64,000 bases of DNA, from positions 1,302,001 to 1,366,000 of the forward strand of contig NZ_FPCK01000001.1 of assembly GCF_900116545.1 (NCBI RefSeq). Direction: 5' to 3'. Within the stretch, counting starts at the first letter, position 1, and each line of letters begins with the position of its first letter. Below are positions 10,220 to 20,855 of the stretch, one piece after another. The DNA comes from Devosia crocina (GTDB lineage Bacteria; Pseudomonadota; Alphaproteobacteria; Rhizobiales; Devosiaceae). The position numbers and the translations under genes were made by a program. The notes under the pieces are model-generated. The model was not told where the DNA came from and ran no database searches. It saw only the letters and a program-made list of their open reading frames with translations.

Positions 10220-11050
10220 TCACTGGCTGAGAGGCGTGCCTTCATAGGCGACTGGGCTGCAGGAGATATTGACCTGTTCGACCCGCGCGCAAAGGTCGCG
10301 CGCCGAGGACACCGCGCCCATGGGGCCGACAACGAGGCGCTCTTCGCCAGCGAAGGAGCCTGGGGTGACCAGCGGCGCCATCTCCAGCAGAAGGGAGCCA
10401 AGGCGAACCTGCATGTCGAGCCACTGGGCATGGCCTTGCCCCGCTGCGAAGCTCGAACCGATAGAGACGCCATAGCCCTGGTCGCTTGCAGGCAGGTTGG
10501 GCAGCGCGGCGATGTAGGGCGCGGGCGCATCGGAATTGGTGAGTTGTGGCGGCATAGGGGATTGCCGCACAAGAACCGAGCCGCCTTGTGCGTCGAACAT
10601 CTGCCCTGGCGTTCCGATCGATGCCGTGGTTGTGCTGCGATCGACCCCGGAGCCAGGAAGAGGCGTATCCAGAAGCGAGGGCATCGACACTTCGAGTGCG
10701 CCGACCCGCCGGACGACTTCGCTACCCGTCTGCTCCTGCAGCGCGAAGCGTGTCGCCAAGAGTTCGTTCTGCCGACGCAGCAGTGCGGTTTCGGTGCGCA
10801 GCTCGGCCACCTGCTGGCGCAGCTGAGCCAGGGACACGCCATTGGCATGGGGCACATGAAGGGCAGTCGTCAGAGATTGCGGCGCAAGCGCCGTCAGGTT
10901 CGCGCAGACGATGGCAAGGCCCGCGCAAGCGATCGCAGCAATGCCCCAGCCAGTCACATCCGACTGCCGAAACTGGTTTGAAACACCGGCCAATGCTCGA
11001 TCCTCGACAGTTTTACGAATCAAGGGCAATACACCCACAGAGTGGGGCAT
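10220..11050 (-). CDS. Single-pass membrane protein with coiled coil and SPOR-like C-terminus
   Basis: The protein has 276 residues. After about 33 soluble residues there is one membrane segment (GWGIAAIACAGLAIVCANLT), then a predicted coiled coil (LRQQVAELRTETALLRRQNE), a Pro/Ser-rich linker, and a C-terminal segment of about 80 residues with the rhythm of a SPOR domain: GVSIGSSFAAG, W-L-D-M, RLVVGPMGAVSSARDLC. SPOR domains bind denuded septal peptidoglycan, so an envelope or division role is possible but not shown. It diverges from glmU, whose product also feeds the cell wall. No exact family was identified. Confidence 0.75.
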   Translation of the reverse strand: MPHSVGVLPLIRKTVEDRALAGVSNQFRQSDVTGWGIAAIACAGLAIVCANLTALAPQSLTTALHVPHANGVSLAQLRQQVAELRTETALLRRQNELLATRFALQEQTGSEVVRRVGALEVSMPSLLDTPLPGSGVDRSTTTASIGTPGQMFDAQGGSVLVRQSPMPPQLTNSDAPAPYIAALPNLPASDQGYGVSIGSSFAAGQGHAQWLDMQVRLGSLLLEMAPLVTPGSFAGEERLVVGPMGAVSSARDLCARVEQVNISCSPVAYEGTPLSQ

Positions 11051-11135
11051 CTGTTATCCCTTCGCCAATGGTTGCCGCCATAAAATTGTGGCAATGGACA
11101 AAGAGAACTCGCCGCAAACTGGAGATGAGATCCTC

Positions 11136-12488
11136 GTGACAGAACTGCTTTCGATCATCCTCGCCGCAGGCGAAGGTACGCGGATGAAGTCTTCTCGCCC
11201 CAAAGTGCTGCATCACGTGGGCGGGTTGCCGATCGTCAGCCATGTAGTCCGGGCTGCACGCGAGGCGGGCTCGACGGGAATTGCACTCGTTACGGGCCCC
11301 AAACATGCCAGCATCCGCGAGACGGTTTCTCTGATGGATCCAGATGTCGTGCACTTCGAACAAGCCGTCGCGCGCGGAACGGGACATGCCGCCTCGATGG
11401 CGCGTGAGCTCTTTTCCTCTGCAAGTGGCTATGTGGCGGTTGTTTACGGTGACCATCCGTTGCTGCGGGGCGCCAATTTCCAAGCCGTCATCGAGCGTCT
11501 CGATGCTGGACTCGATGTGGCGATCCTTGGGTTTGAGCCGGTCGACCCTACGGGCTATGGCCGTTTCATCACCGATGGTGAGCGGCTTCTGGCAATCCGG
11601 GAGCATAAGGACGCGAGTGAGGACGAGCGCAAGATTGGCCTTTGCAATGCATGCATCCTAGCCTTCCGCGCGGAGGTATTCCGGGACCTGATCGACAAGA
11701 TCGACACCAACAACGCCCAAGGCGAATATTACCTCACCGACCTCGTGAGCCTGGCGAACGGCGCTGGCAAGAAGGTGGGCTACGGGATCGCTCCCGAGAC
11801 AGACGTCATGGGCGTTAACGATCGCTCCCAACTGGCGCGCGCAGAGGCGGTCTTTCAGGTCGACAGGCGTGAGGCTTTCATGATGGCCGGGGTTACCCTG
11901 CGCGATCCGGAGAGTGTTTGGTTTTCCTGGGACACAGAGATCGGTCGCGACGTAACCATTTTTCCGAACGTTGTTTTTGGAGCTGGCGTGAAAATCGCTG
12001 ATCACGCGGAAATCCGGGCCTTCTGCGATATCGAAGATGCTGTGATCGGAGAGGGCGCGACGATCGGACCATTCGCCCGTATCCGAGGGGGCGCTGAACT
12101 GGGCGCCGATGTGCATCTCGGTAATTTTGTCGAGGTCAAGAAATCGCGGATCGGGGCAGGCACCAAGGCAGGCCATCTCAGCTATCTTGGCGATGCCGAT
12201 ATCGGCCAGAAGACCAATATCGGTGCTGGTACGATCACCTGCAATTATGACGGCGTGAACAAGGACACGACGGTGATTGGCGACAGCGCCTTCATTGGTT
12301 CCAATACCTCGCTCGTTGCGCCGGTTTCGATCGGCGATGGCGCCTATACCGCTTCAGGCAGCGTGATCACCGAGAATGTGCCCGATGGCGCCGTTGCCTT
12401 CGGTCGCGCCCGTCAGGTCAACAAACCGGACTACGCGCCTGTTTTGCGCGACAAAGCGCTCGCCAAGAAGGCGGCCAAGGGGAAGTAA
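11136..12488 (+). CDS. glmU: Bifunctional GlcNAc-1-P uridylyltransferase / glucosamine-1-P acetyltransferase
   Basis: GlmU makes UDP-GlcNAc from glucosamine-1-phosphate, acetyl-CoA and UTP. The N-terminal pyrophosphorylase has LSIILAAGEGTRMKS, VVYGDHPLL and GEYYLTDLV; the C-terminal half is a left-handed beta helix with hexad repeats and the acetyltransferase motif (GAGTITCNYDG, FIGSNTSLVAPVSIG). The GTG at 11136 gives 450 residues, the usual length, with GGAG upstream. An ATG at 11094 would add 14 residues but has no ribosome site. glmS starts one base after its stop. Confidence 0.96.
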   Translation: MTELLSIILAAGEGTRMKSSRPKVLHHVGGLPIVSHVVRAAREAGSTGIALVTGPKHASIRETVSLMDPDVVHFEQAVARGTGHAASMARELFSSASGYVAVVYGDHPLLRGANFQAVIERLDAGLDVAILGFEPVDPTGYGRFITDGERLLAIREHKDASEDERKIGLCNACILAFRAEVFRDLIDKIDTNNAQGEYYLTDLVSLANGAGKKVGYGIAPETDVMGVNDRSQLARAEAVFQVDRREAFMMAGVTLRDPESVWFSWDTEIGRDVTIFPNVVFGAGVKIADHAEIRAFCDIEDAVIGEGATIGPFARIRGGAELGADVHLGNFVEVKKSRIGAGTKAGHLSYLGDADIGQKTNIGAGTITCNYDGVNKDTTVIGDSAFIGSNTSLVAPVSIGDGAYTASGSVITENVPDGAVAFGRARQVNKPDYAPVLRDKALAKKAAKGK

Positions 12489-12489
12489 G

Positions 12490-14316
12490 ATGTGCGGCAT
12501 TGTTGGTATCGTCGGTAACGCTCCGGTCGCTGGTCGATTGGTCGACGCGCTGAAGCGCCTAGAATATCGAGGCTATGACAGCGCCGGCGTAGCAACGCTG
12601 GAAGGCGGGGCCATTGCCCGCCGCCGCGCAGAAGGCAAGCTCGGCAACCTCGCCAGCAAGCTGGGCATGGAGCCGCTCGACGGGCATATCGGCATCGGGC
12701 ATACCAGGTGGGCAACGCACGGCGCGCCAACCGAACAGAATGCTCACCCGCACGCGACGGAACGTGTGGCTGTGGTTCATAACGGCATTATCGAGAATTT
12801 CCGCGAGCTCCTCGCCGATCTCGCCGAGGACGGTTATCTGCCGCAAACGCAGACGGATACCGAATCCGTTGCGCTCTGGGTCAGCCGCGAGCTTGCCAAT
12901 GGCGCCGATCCGGAATTGGCGGTTGCACGCACCCTTAAGAAGCTCAAAGGGGCCTTCGCCCTGGCGTTTCTTTTCAAGGGAGAAAAGGCCTTGCTGATCG
13001 CCGCGCGTCACGGCGCGCCGCTGGCCGTGGGATATGGCGCGACGGAGATGTACCTGGGCTCGGACGCAATGGCGCTGGCTCCGTTCACCTCGCGCCTCAC
13101 CTATCTTGAAGATGGCGATTGGGCCGTTATCACACCGACAGGCGTGACCATCCGCGATGGCAAGGATGCCATCGTACAGCGTGAGCAGATGCTGTCGCAG
13201 GCTTCGGCCTTGCTGGTGGACAAGGGCAATCATCGCCATTTCATGGCAAAGGAGATCTACGAGCAGCCGGAAACCATCTCTCATACGCTCAGCCACTATG
13301 TGGACATGGGCGCTGAGAAGGTAGCGATCCGCGAGACGTTGCCTTTCGACTTCGCCGAGCTTTCGCGCCTGACCATGAGTGCCTGCGGCACGGCTTATTA
13401 CGCCGGAGCTGTCGCGAAATACTGGTTCGAGCGCTATGCCCGGTTGCCGGTCGATATCGACGTGGCCAGCGAGTTCCGTTATCGCGAACCGCCGCTCGAC
13501 AAGAACGGCTTGTCGCTCTTCATCTCGCAGTCGGGCGAGACAGCCGATACGCTGGCGGCGCTTCGCTATTGCGCGGGGCAGGGGCAGCATGTGGCCAGTC
13601 TCGTCAATACGTTGGAATCCACCATCGCGAGAGAATCCGGTGTCGTGTTCCCGATCCTGTGCGGACCGGAGATCGGCGTTGCCTCGACCAAGGCACTGAC
13701 GGCCCAACTGACGGCATTGGCGAGCCTGGCACTGGCTGCCGGTCGCGCGCGGGGCGTTGTCAGCGCAGAGGACGAAGCCGAGCTCGTTCGGGCTCTGGTC
13801 GCGTTGCCATCGGCAGTGTCGCAAGCTTTGGGTGCCGAAAGCCAGATCGTCGATATCTCGAAGCGCCTCTCGAAGGCTAAGGATGTGCTCTATCTCGGGC
13901 GTGGGCCGATGTTCCCCATCGCAATGGAAGGTGCGCTAAAGCTCAAGGAAATCAGTTACATCCATGCCGAGGGCTATGCCGCTGGCGAACTCAAGCATGG
14001 ACCCATAGCGCTTGTGGATGAAGCCATGCCGGTGATCGTCGTGGCGCCATCGGACGAGCTGGTCGACAAAACCTTGAGCAACATGCAGGAGGTTGCGGCT
14101 AGGGGTGGCAAGATCATCCTGATTACGGATGCCGAGGGCGCGAAGACGGTCGGCCATGGCGTAGCTGACATCATCGAAATCCCGCATGTGCATTCGTTCG
14201 TCGCACCAATTCTTGCGACTATCCCCGTGCAATTGCTCGCTTATCATACCGCAGTGTTCATGGGCACAGACGTCGATCAACCGCGTAACTTGGCAAAGTC
14301 AGTGACGGTGGAATGA
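12490..14316 (+). CDS. glmS: Glutamine-fructose-6-phosphate aminotransferase (isomerising)
   Basis: GlmS makes glucosamine-6-phosphate, the entry step to UDP-GlcNAc. It has 608 residues starting MCGIVGIVGNA, whose Cys2 is the N-terminal nucleophile after Met removal. The glutaminase domain shows HTRWATHGAPTEQNAHPH; two SIS domains carry SACGTAYYAG, ISQSGETADTLAALR and LGRGPMFPIAMEGALKLKE; the protein ends PRNLAKSVTVE, the conserved C-tail. It follows glmU directly, so the two form an operon. No glmS ribozyme is expected or seen in this lineage. Confidence 0.98.
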   Translation: MCGIVGIVGNAPVAGRLVDALKRLEYRGYDSAGVATLEGGAIARRRAEGKLGNLASKLGMEPLDGHIGIGHTRWATHGAPTEQNAHPHATERVAVVHNGIIENFRELLADLAEDGYLPQTQTDTESVALWVSRELANGADPELAVARTLKKLKGAFALAFLFKGEKALLIAARHGAPLAVGYGATEMYLGSDAMALAPFTSRLTYLEDGDWAVITPTGVTIRDGKDAIVQREQMLSQASALLVDKGNHRHFMAKEIYEQPETISHTLSHYVDMGAEKVAIRETLPFDFAELSRLTMSACGTAYYAGAVAKYWFERYARLPVDIDVASEFRYREPPLDKNGLSLFISQSGETADTLAALRYCAGQGQHVASLVNTLESTIARESGVVFPILCGPEIGVASTKALTAQLTALASLALAAGRARGVVSAEDEAELVRALVALPSAVSQALGAESQIVDISKRLSKAKDVLYLGRGPMFPIAMEGALKLKEISYIHAEGYAAGELKHGPIALVDEAMPVIVVAPSDELVDKTLSNMQEVAARGGKIILITDAEGAKTVGHGVADIIEIPHVHSFVAPILATIPVQLLAYHTAVFMGTDVDQPRNLAKSVTVE

Positions 14317-14324
14317 GTGGGAGC

Positions 14325-14352
14325 GCACGCCTTCAAACTCCTGATGGCGTGC
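14325..14352. terminator. Hairpin between convergent glmS and recG
   Basis: A 7-bp inverted repeat, GCACGCC (14325-14331) and GGCGTGC (14346-14352), fills the short gap between the glmS stop and the recG stop. It could end transcription in both directions, but there is no T-run on either side, so a rho-independent function is uncertain. Confidence 0.35.
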
Positions 14353-14354
14353 CA

Positions 14355-16463
14355 CTACCCGGCCCTGATCAGCGGAATTGCGAGATCTTTTCTGAATAAA
14401 TACAACAGCGTACGAGCTGCTTCGCCTTCCTCGCCGGTCAGGCCGGGATTGCGCTTAAGCAGGGTTTTTGCGTCGTCGTGGGCAAATTCCAGCAGGTGCC
14501 GGTGCACGTCCGGAACCGCGAGGCGATAGCCGGGCATGCCGGATTGGCGGGTGCCCAGGATATCGCCTTGGCCGCGCAGTTCGAGGTCGCGTTCGGCGAT
14601 CAGAAAACCGTCTTCGGTGGATTTTATCGTTTCCAGCCGGGCCTTTGCGGTTTCGCTGAGCGGGTCCTTGTAGAGCAAAAGGCAGGCTGAGCGCTGCGAG
14701 CCGCGACCGACGCGACCGCGCAGCTGGTGGAGCTGGGCGAGGCCGAAGCGTTCGGCGTGCTCGATGATCATGATGGTCGCGTTAGGGACGTCAACGCCGA
14801 CTTCGATGACGGTGGTTGCCACTAGAAGCTTGATTTCATTGGCTTTGAAGCGCGTCATGACGTCTTCCTTCGCCGCCGCCGACATGCGGCCGTGGACGAG
14901 TGCGACGTCGCTCCCGAAGACTTTCTGGAGTTCGGCGAAGCGGTCTTCGGCGCTAACCACTTCCAGTGTCTCGCTTTCTTCAACGAGCGGGCAGACCCAA
15001 TAGGCCTGGGTACCCTCAGAGATCTTGGCCTGCAGGCGCGCGATGATCCGGGGGTAGTCGTTGATGGAAAGAACCGCGGTATCAATGGGTTGACGCCCTC
15101 GAGGCTTCTCCTTGAGGACGCTGACGGCCATGTCGCCGAAGTGGGTGAGCACGAGGGTTCGAGGGATCGGCGTGGCCGTCATGACGAGAAGATCGGTGTG
15201 GCGGCCTTTTTCGGAAAGGGCAAGGCGCTGGTGGACGCCGAAACGGTGCTGTTCGTCGACGACGGTTAACCCCAAGTCCCTGAATTCTATGCCGGATTGG
15301 AAAAGGGCATGGGTGCCGACGGCGATGGTTGTGCTGCCATCGGCAAGGCCGGCAAGGATGGCGCGGCGTTCTGCGGCGGGCATTTTGCCGGTGAGGAGGG
15401 CACACCCGATTCCGGCGGCGTCGCAGATGGGCTTGATGGTCTTAAAGTGTTGAGAAGCAAGAAGTTCTGTCGGCGCCATCAAGGCCGATTGTGCGCCGCT
15501 TTCCGCCACGGCGGCCATGGCCATGAGCGCGACGACAGTCTTGCCCGAGCCCACATCGCCCTGCAGCAGACGCGACATGCGGTCCGGCGAGGCAAGGTCA
15601 CGATATATCTCGTTTAGTGCCTCGTTTTGCCCATTTGTGAGGGAAAAGGGTAGCACCTGGCTAACACTTTCGGTCAGTTTTCCCGTAAACGTCCGCGCTT
15701 TTCCGCGAACCGAGACCATGGTCGATCGAACAAGCTGGAGAGTGATCTGGCCGGCAAGATATTCATCATAGGCTAGGCGCTGACGAGCCGGTGACCACAG
15801 CTCGGCCTCGCCAGGATTTTCGGAAAGATGAACCGCGCGCATCGCCTCGACGAATGGAGGCCACTTGCGTTCTGCCATTGTTGCCGGAGCAATCCACTCG
15901 GGCAAATCGGGAACCGAATCGACAGCTTGCCGCACGAGCTTGGCCAGCGCTTTGGAACTGAGCCCATTGGTGAGGGGATAAACTGGCTCGACAAGGGGCA
16001 GGGTGGCGAAGCTGGCGGGCTCGACGATGTAGTCGGGGTGTGTGATCTGCTTCTCGCCATTGAAAAAGCCGATCTGTCCGGAAACGTAGCGCTGCTCGCC
16101 GACTGGGAGTGCCTTTTCGACCCAGCCGCCCTGGGCCCTGAAGAAGACCAGTTGCATTTCACCGCTTTCGTCATGCGCGAAGACGCGATGGGGCACGTGG
16201 GGTTTTCCCCGTGGTGGTGGCTGGTGTCGGTCGATGTGAAGCAGGAGGGTGACGACCTGATTGAGATAGGCCTCGGCGATCCCGACTTGCCGGCGCCGGT
16301 CGACGATGCCTGAAGGCATGTGCATCAGAATGTCGAGAACGATGGCTTCCTGGCCTTCGGGCGCGCCGAAGAAACGCGTCAGGAGCGCGGCAAGCTTGTC
16401 CCCGACACCTTTGATGGAGTGGAGCGAGCGAAAGAGAGGCTGAAGATGATCAGGACGCGACAC
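14355..16463 (-). CDS. recG: ATP-dependent DNA helicase RecG
   Basis: RecG remodels stalled forks and Holliday junctions. The start is GTG 16463, giving 702 residues. The N-terminal wedge region is followed by superfamily 2 helicase motifs: [18 protein letters not shown] (Walker A), [26 protein letters not shown] (DEQH box), [25 protein letters not shown] and [10 protein letters not shown]. The related translocase Mfd is encoded nearby on the opposite strand; this neighbourhood is common in Hyphomicrobiales. Confidence 0.98.
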   Translation of the reverse strand: MSRPDHLQPLFRSLHSIKGVGDKLAALLTRFFGAPEGQEAIVLDILMHMPSGIVDRRRQVGIAEAYLNQVVTLLLHIDRHQPPPRGKPHVPHRVFAHDESGEMQLVFFRAQGGWVEKALPVGEQRYVSGQIGFFNGEKQITHPDYIVEPASFATLPLVEPVYPLTNGLSSKALAKLVRQAVDSVPDLPEWIAPATMAERKWPPFVEAMRAVHLSENPGEAELWSPARQRLAYDEYLAGQITLQLVRSTMVSVRGKARTFTGKLTESVSQVLPFSLTNGQNEALNEIYRDLASPDRMSRLLQGDVGSGKTVVALMAMAAVAESGAQSALMAPTELLASQHFKTIKPICDAAGIGCALLTGKMPAAERRAILAGLADGSTTIAVGTHALFQSGIEFRDLGLTVVDEQHRFGVHQRLALSEKGRHTDLLVMTATPIPRTLVLTHFGDMAVSVLKEKPRGRQPIDTAVLSINDYPRIIARLQAKISEGTQAYWVCPLVEESETLEVVSAEDRFAELQKVFGSDVALVHGRMSAAAKEDVMTRFKANEIKLLVATTVIEVGVDVPNATIMIIEHAERFGLAQLHQLRGRVGRGSQRSACLLLYKDPLSETAKARLETIKSTEDGFLIAERDLELRGQGDILGTRQSGMPGYRLAVPDVHRHLLEFAHDDAKTLLKRNPGLTGEEGEAARTLLYLFRKDLAIPLIRAG

Positions 16464-16565
16464 AGTGATTCTCCTGCGGCGGAGGGTGGCACAAAAGAAC
16501 AGGAGAGGAACAGAGCGGAACCGGCCGGGTGCTGAGGGATTGAGCTTGGCAACAGGAGAAGTCCG

Positions 16566-16916
16566 ATGAAGCGCTTTCTACTCACCGCCGCCTTGTTTTC
16601 TAGTCTTATGTCGCCCGCCCTGGCGCAGCAGCAGGAGCCATTGATGCGGCTGACCGATCCCGATGTGTCGATCGGCGTGCTCGGCATGCGGGTTTATCAG
16701 GCCGAAGGCGTCGAAATCTACGACATGGACGGCAATGCGATCGGCACGGTTCTGGCCGTTCTCGGGCAAAGCGAGAAGACGCCGACGGCCCTAGCGGTCG
16801 AGATGAATGGCAGAAGCGTGGTGCTGGAGCTGGCGTCGATGGAGCTGGTGAACAACAGGATCGTCGTGCAGATGGATGGCGGGACGTTCGAGGGATTGCC
16901 GGCCTGGGAGCAGTGA
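16566..16916 (+). CDS. Secreted PRC-barrel-like small protein
   Basis: This protein of 116 residues has a clear signal peptide (MKRFLLTAALFSSLMSPALA, cleaved before QQQ). The mature part resembles a PRC-barrel: GMRVYQAEGVEIYDMDGNAI, then GTVLAVLGQ and LAVEMNGRSVVLELASMEL. Such domains occur in periplasmic proteins of alphaproteobacteria as small beta barrels, often binding partners. It diverges from recG with about 100 bases between. The specific function is unknown. Confidence 0.7.
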   Translation: MKRFLLTAALFSSLMSPALAQQQEPLMRLTDPDVSIGVLGMRVYQAEGVEIYDMDGNAIGTVLAVLGQSEKTPTALAVEMNGRSVVLELASMELVNNRIVVQMDGGTFEGLPAWEQ

Positions 16917-17082
16917 GGGGTTTGGCGCCTGCCGGGCGTGGGTGAAGTCAAAGGCTTCACCAGCGCCGTGGGGCAGAGAGCGGCCTGCTTCGGGCTGATG
17001 GGCGCAAAAGAAGCATGCCAGGGCTGACAAGGGGCGACAAGCCGCGTAAGAGACATGTCCAAATCGGGAACAAACTTGCATC

Positions 17083-17373
17083 ATGGTGTCTCAAATGGCT
17101 GCCGGTGAGGACATTGCTATTCGTCGCAAGCGCTTGCGGTATCGGGCGTGGCACAGGGGAACCAAGGAAATGGACCTGGTGCTGGGGCCATTTTGCGATG
17201 CCCATGTCGAGCGGTTCGATGACGCAATGCTCGACCGGCTCGAAGCGCTGATGAACGAAGAAGATCCGCCACTGCTCAAATGGGTGATGCAGCAGGAAGA
17301 GCCGCCGCCGCATGTGGACCGGGCGTTTCTGGAACTTGTAGTTTCCGACCATCAGGCGCGGATCGAGCGATGA
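17083..17373 (+). CDS. sdhE: FAD assembly factor SdhE (DUF339)
   Basis: SdhE promotes covalent attachment of FAD to succinate dehydrogenase. The 96 residues include the diagnostic RGxxE motif as WHRGTKEMDLVLGPF, and the downstream helices DDAMLDRLEALMNEEDPPLLKW. ATG 17083 is taken as start; ATG 17095 is possible. Its TGA overlaps the mfd start (ATGA), so the two genes are translationally coupled, as in many relatives where sdhE lies between recG and mfd. Confidence 0.93.
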   Translation: MVSQMAAGEDIAIRRKRLRYRAWHRGTKEMDLVLGPFCDAHVERFDDAMLDRLEALMNEEDPPLLKWVMQQEEPPPHVDRAFLELVVSDHQARIER

Positions 17374-20300
17374 ACGAAATGAGCGGTCTTGCAGCAGCGC
17401 GGACGCTGTCCAATGTGCCCGATGGCATGCAGCCCATGGTGCTGGCCAAGTTGGTCGAGGACCGGCTCAAGGCCGCGCCGGACGATAGTGCAAGCCTCGT
17501 CTTTGTCGCGCGCGATGGCCGGCGCATGCAGCGGATGGCAGAAATCCTGGGCGCCATGTTGCCGGGTCATGCGATCCTGACCCTGCCGGCCTGGGACTGT
17601 CTACCCTATGACCGGGTTTCGCCCAATACCGTTACCATTGCAGCACGGATGAACACGCTGGCAGCGCTGACCAATGGCGGCAAGGGCGCTGTCGTTCTGA
17701 CCGCAGTCAACGCGCTGATCCAGAAACTGCCGCCGCGCGATGTGGTGGAGACCATGTCGTTTTCCGCTGCCGTGGGACGGGTAGTCGATAGCGAGAAGCT
17801 GATCGGGTGGGCGTCGAACAATGGCTATCTGCGCGTGCCGACCGTGCGGGAGAGCGGTGAATATGCGGTGCGCGGAGGGCTGGTCGACCTGTTTCCGGCA
17901 AGCGCCGAAGCGCCGCTGCGCTTTGACTTCTTCGGCAGCCAGCTTGAATCGATCCGGACGTTCGACCCCGACAGCCAACGCACGACGGGCACGCTGAAGC
18001 GCGTCGACCTGACGCCGATGAGCGAGGTCATTCTCAACGAAGAGACCATTCGCCGCTTCCGGCAGAACTACACCGCCACATTCGGTGGCAATACGGTGGA
18101 CGATACGCTTTATGCCTCGGTGAGCGGGGGATCGCGCTATTCGGGCACCGAGCACTGGTTGCCGTTTTTCTACGAGCACATGGATCGGCTCGCCGACTAT
18201 ACGGGCGATGCGCCGTTCGTTTTCGACGATCAGGTGGCGGAGGCCTTTGCCGAACGTGCCGAACAGATCCGTGACTATTATGACGCGCGCGAAGCCGCGC
18301 GGCTGACGCCGCCGGTTGCGGGGGCAGGGGCGCCCTATAAGCCGATCAAACCCGAACTGCTTTACGATCTCGATGCGGCGCCGCAGACGCTGGCGGGCGC
18401 GTCGGTGATCCAGCTTTCGCCGTTTCTCGCGCCCAATGCCAAGAAGGGTGACGATGCCGGGGGGCATATCGCGCCGAGTTTTGCCGCCGAGCGGTTGGCT
18501 TCCGATGTCAACCTGTTCGAGGCGGTGGTCGAGCGGCTGCTGGCGGAACGGCGCCAGGGACGAAGGGCAGTCGTTGCCTGCTGGAGCGCGGGCACGCGCG
18601 ACCGCATGGCGCAGGTGCTTCGGGATCACGGGCTGACCAATCCGCGGCTGGCGGAAAACTGGCGCGACGCGGAAACGACGAGCGCCGCCACCACCTCGCT
18701 GGTGGTGCTGCCGCTCGAAACCGGGTTCGAGACGAAGGATTTGCTGGTCCTTTCCGAGCAGGACATTCTGGGCGAACGGATCCTTCGGCCGCAGCGCAAG
18801 AAGAAGGCGTCGGACGCGCTGACCGAGGCCGCCTCGCTTTCGGCTGGCGATCTCGTGGTGCATGTGGATCACGGTATCGGCCGGTTCCTCGGGCTCAAGG
18901 TGATCGAAGCGGGCGGAGCGCCGCATGAATGCGTCGAGCTGCAATATGCCGGCGAAACCAAGCTCTACCTGCCGGTCGAAAATATCGAGTTGCTGACCCG
19001 TTACGGATCTGACGATGCGTCCGTGGCGCTCGACAAGCTGGGCGGCGTCGCCTGGCAGGCCAAGAAAGGCAAACTCAAGCAGCGCATCCGCGAAATGGCG
19101 GAGCAGCTCATCAAGCTGGCCGCGCAGCGCATGCTCACCAAGGCCGATGTCATCGATATCAATGCCGGGGCCTATGACGAATTCGCCGCGCGCTTCCCCT
19201 ACGAGGAAACCGAGGACCAGCTCAACGCCATCGAGGCAGTGTTCGACGACATCACTTCGGGCAAGGTCATGGACCGCCTCGTTTGCGGCGACGTGGGCTT
19301 TGGCAAGACCGAGGTGGCCCTGCGGGCTGCGTTCGGAGTGGCGCTTTCGGGCAAGCAGGTGGCCGTGGTGGTGCCGACGACGCTTTTGGCGCGGCAGCAT
19401 TTCAAGACCTTCTCGGAGCGGTTCCAGGGGTTGCCGGTGCGGGTGCGGCATGCATCGCGCATGGTCAGCGCCAGCGAATTGAAGGCAACCAAGGAAGGCC
19501 TTGCCGACGGGCAGGTCGATATCGTGGTGGGAACGCATGCGCTGCTGAGCAAGACCATCAAGTTCCGCGACCTGGGTCTCCTGATCATCGACGAAGAGCA
19601 GCATTTCGGCGTCGGCCACAAGGAGCGGCTCAAGGAGCTCAAGGCCAATGTGCATGTGCTGACGCTGACGGCGACGCCGATCCCGCGTACCTTGCAGCTG
19701 GCCCTGACGGGGGTGCGCGACCTGTCGCTGCTGGCAACGCCGCCGGTCGACCGGCTCGCGATCCGAACCTTTATCTCGCCCTTCGATCCGCTTTCGATCC
19801 GCGAAGCGCTCTTGCGCGAAAAGTATCGCGGGGGGCAGAGTTTCTACGTGGTTCCCAGGATCAAGGACCAGCCCGACATCGCCGAGTTCCTGAGGAGCCA
19901 AGTGCCCGAGGTCAGCTTTGTGGTTGCCAATGGGCAGATGGCGCCGGGCGAGCTCGACGATATCATGAACGCTTTCTACGACGGCAAGTTCGACGTGCTG
20001 CTGGCAACGACCATCGTCGAATCGGGGCTCGATATCCCCAATGCCAATACGCTGATCGTGCATCGGGCTGATCAGTTCGGCCTGGCGCAGCTTTATCAGA
20101 TCCGGGGGCGCGTCGGGCGCGGCAAGCAGAGAGCCTATGCGCTCTTTACCGTGCCGGCTGACAGAAAATTGACCGACACTGCGGAGCGGCGCCTTGGTGT
20201 GCTGCAGTCGCTCGAAAGCCTCGGTGCAGGCTTCCAGCTGGCCAGTCACGATCTCGACATCCGCGGTGCGGGCAACCTGCTTGGCGACGAGCAATCCGGT

Positions 20301-20855
20301 CATATCCGCGAGGTGGGATACGAGCTGTACCAGGCCATGCTGGAAGAGGCCGTGGCGGCGCTGCGCAGCGGCGAAGAAGAATACGAGGACCGCAACGAGT
20401 GGAGCCCGGCGATTTCGCTGGGCATGCCGGTCATGATCCCCGAGCACTATGTGCCGGACCTGACGCTGCGCATGCAGCTTTACAGAAAGCTCGGCGATCT
20501 CAACGACATCCGGGATATCGACGCTGCGGGAGCCGAGCTGATCGACCGCTTCGGACCCTTGCCTGAAGAGGTGGAAGCGCTGCTCAAGGTAATCCTCGTC
20601 AAGTCCTTGTGCCGACAGGCCAATGTGGAAAAGGTCGATGCCGGACCCAAGGGCGCGGTGCTGACCCTGCGCAACAACGAGTTCCCCAACCCGGTGGGGC
20701 TGGTCAAGCTCGTGAGCGATCCGGCCAACCAGGTCCGCATCAAACCCGATCAGAAACTCGTGTTCGCGCGCAATTGGCCAAGTGCCGAGCAAAGGCTGAA
20801 GGGGACTGCCGCGATCCTGTCGAAACTGGCAAAACTGGCCGATGCGAGCCCCTGA
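17370..20855 (+). CDS. mfd: Transcription-repair coupling factor
   Basis: Mfd removes RNA polymerase stalled at DNA lesions and recruits UvrA. The start ATG 17370 overlaps sdhE; the product has 1161 residues. Domains in order are the UvrB-like N-terminus (LPAWDCLPYDRVSPN), the RNA-polymerase interaction (CarD-like) domain beginning GDLVVHVDHGIGRFLGL, the helicase core with [46 protein letters not shown] and GRVGRGKQRAYA, and a C-terminal TRCF domain. All motifs appear intact. Confidence 0.98.
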   Translation: MNEMSGLAAARTLSNVPDGMQPMVLAKLVEDRLKAAPDDSASLVFVARDGRRMQRMAEILGAMLPGHAILTLPAWDCLPYDRVSPNTVTIAARMNTLAALTNGGKGAVVLTAVNALIQKLPPRDVVETMSFSAAVGRVVDSEKLIGWASNNGYLRVPTVRESGEYAVRGGLVDLFPASAEAPLRFDFFGSQLESIRTFDPDSQRTTGTLKRVDLTPMSEVILNEETIRRFRQNYTATFGGNTVDDTLYASVSGGSRYSGTEHWLPFFYEHMDRLADYTGDAPFVFDDQVAEAFAERAEQIRDYYDAREAARLTPPVAGAGAPYKPIKPELLYDLDAAPQTLAGASVIQLSPFLAPNAKKGDDAGGHIAPSFAAERLASDVNLFEAVVERLLAERRQGRRAVVACWSAGTRDRMAQVLRDHGLTNPRLAENWRDAETTSAATTSLVVLPLETGFETKDLLVLSEQDILGERILRPQRKKKASDALTEAASLSAGDLVVHVDHGIGRFLGLKVIEAGGAPHECVELQYAGETKLYLPVENIELLTRYGSDDASVALDKLGGVAWQAKKGKLKQRIREMAEQLIKLAAQRMLTKADVIDINAGAYDEFAARFPYEETEDQLNAIEAVFDDITSGKVMDRLVCGDVGFGKTEVALRAAFGVALSGKQVAVVVPTTLLARQHFKTFSERFQGLPVRVRHASRMVSASELKATKEGLADGQVDIVVGTHALLSKTIKFRDLGLLIIDEEQHFGVGHKERLKELKANVHVLTLTATPIPRTLQLALTGVRDLSLLATPPVDRLAIRTFISPFDPLSIREALLREKYRGGQSFYVVPRIKDQPDIAEFLRSQVPEVSFVVANGQMAPGELDDIMNAFYDGKFDVLLATTIVESGLDIPNANTLIVHRADQFGLAQLYQIRGRVGRGKQRAYALFTVPADRKLTDTAERRLGVLQSLESLGAGFQLASHDLDIRGAGNLLGDEQSGHIREVGYELYQAMLEEAVAALRSGEEEYEDRNEWSPAISLGMPVMIPEHYVPDLTLRMQLYRKLGDLNDIRDIDAAGAELIDRFGPLPEEVEALLKVILVKSLCRQANVEKVDAGPKGAVLTLRNNEFPNPVGLVKLVSDPANQVRIKPDQKLVFARNWPSAEQRLKGTAAILSKLAKLADASP

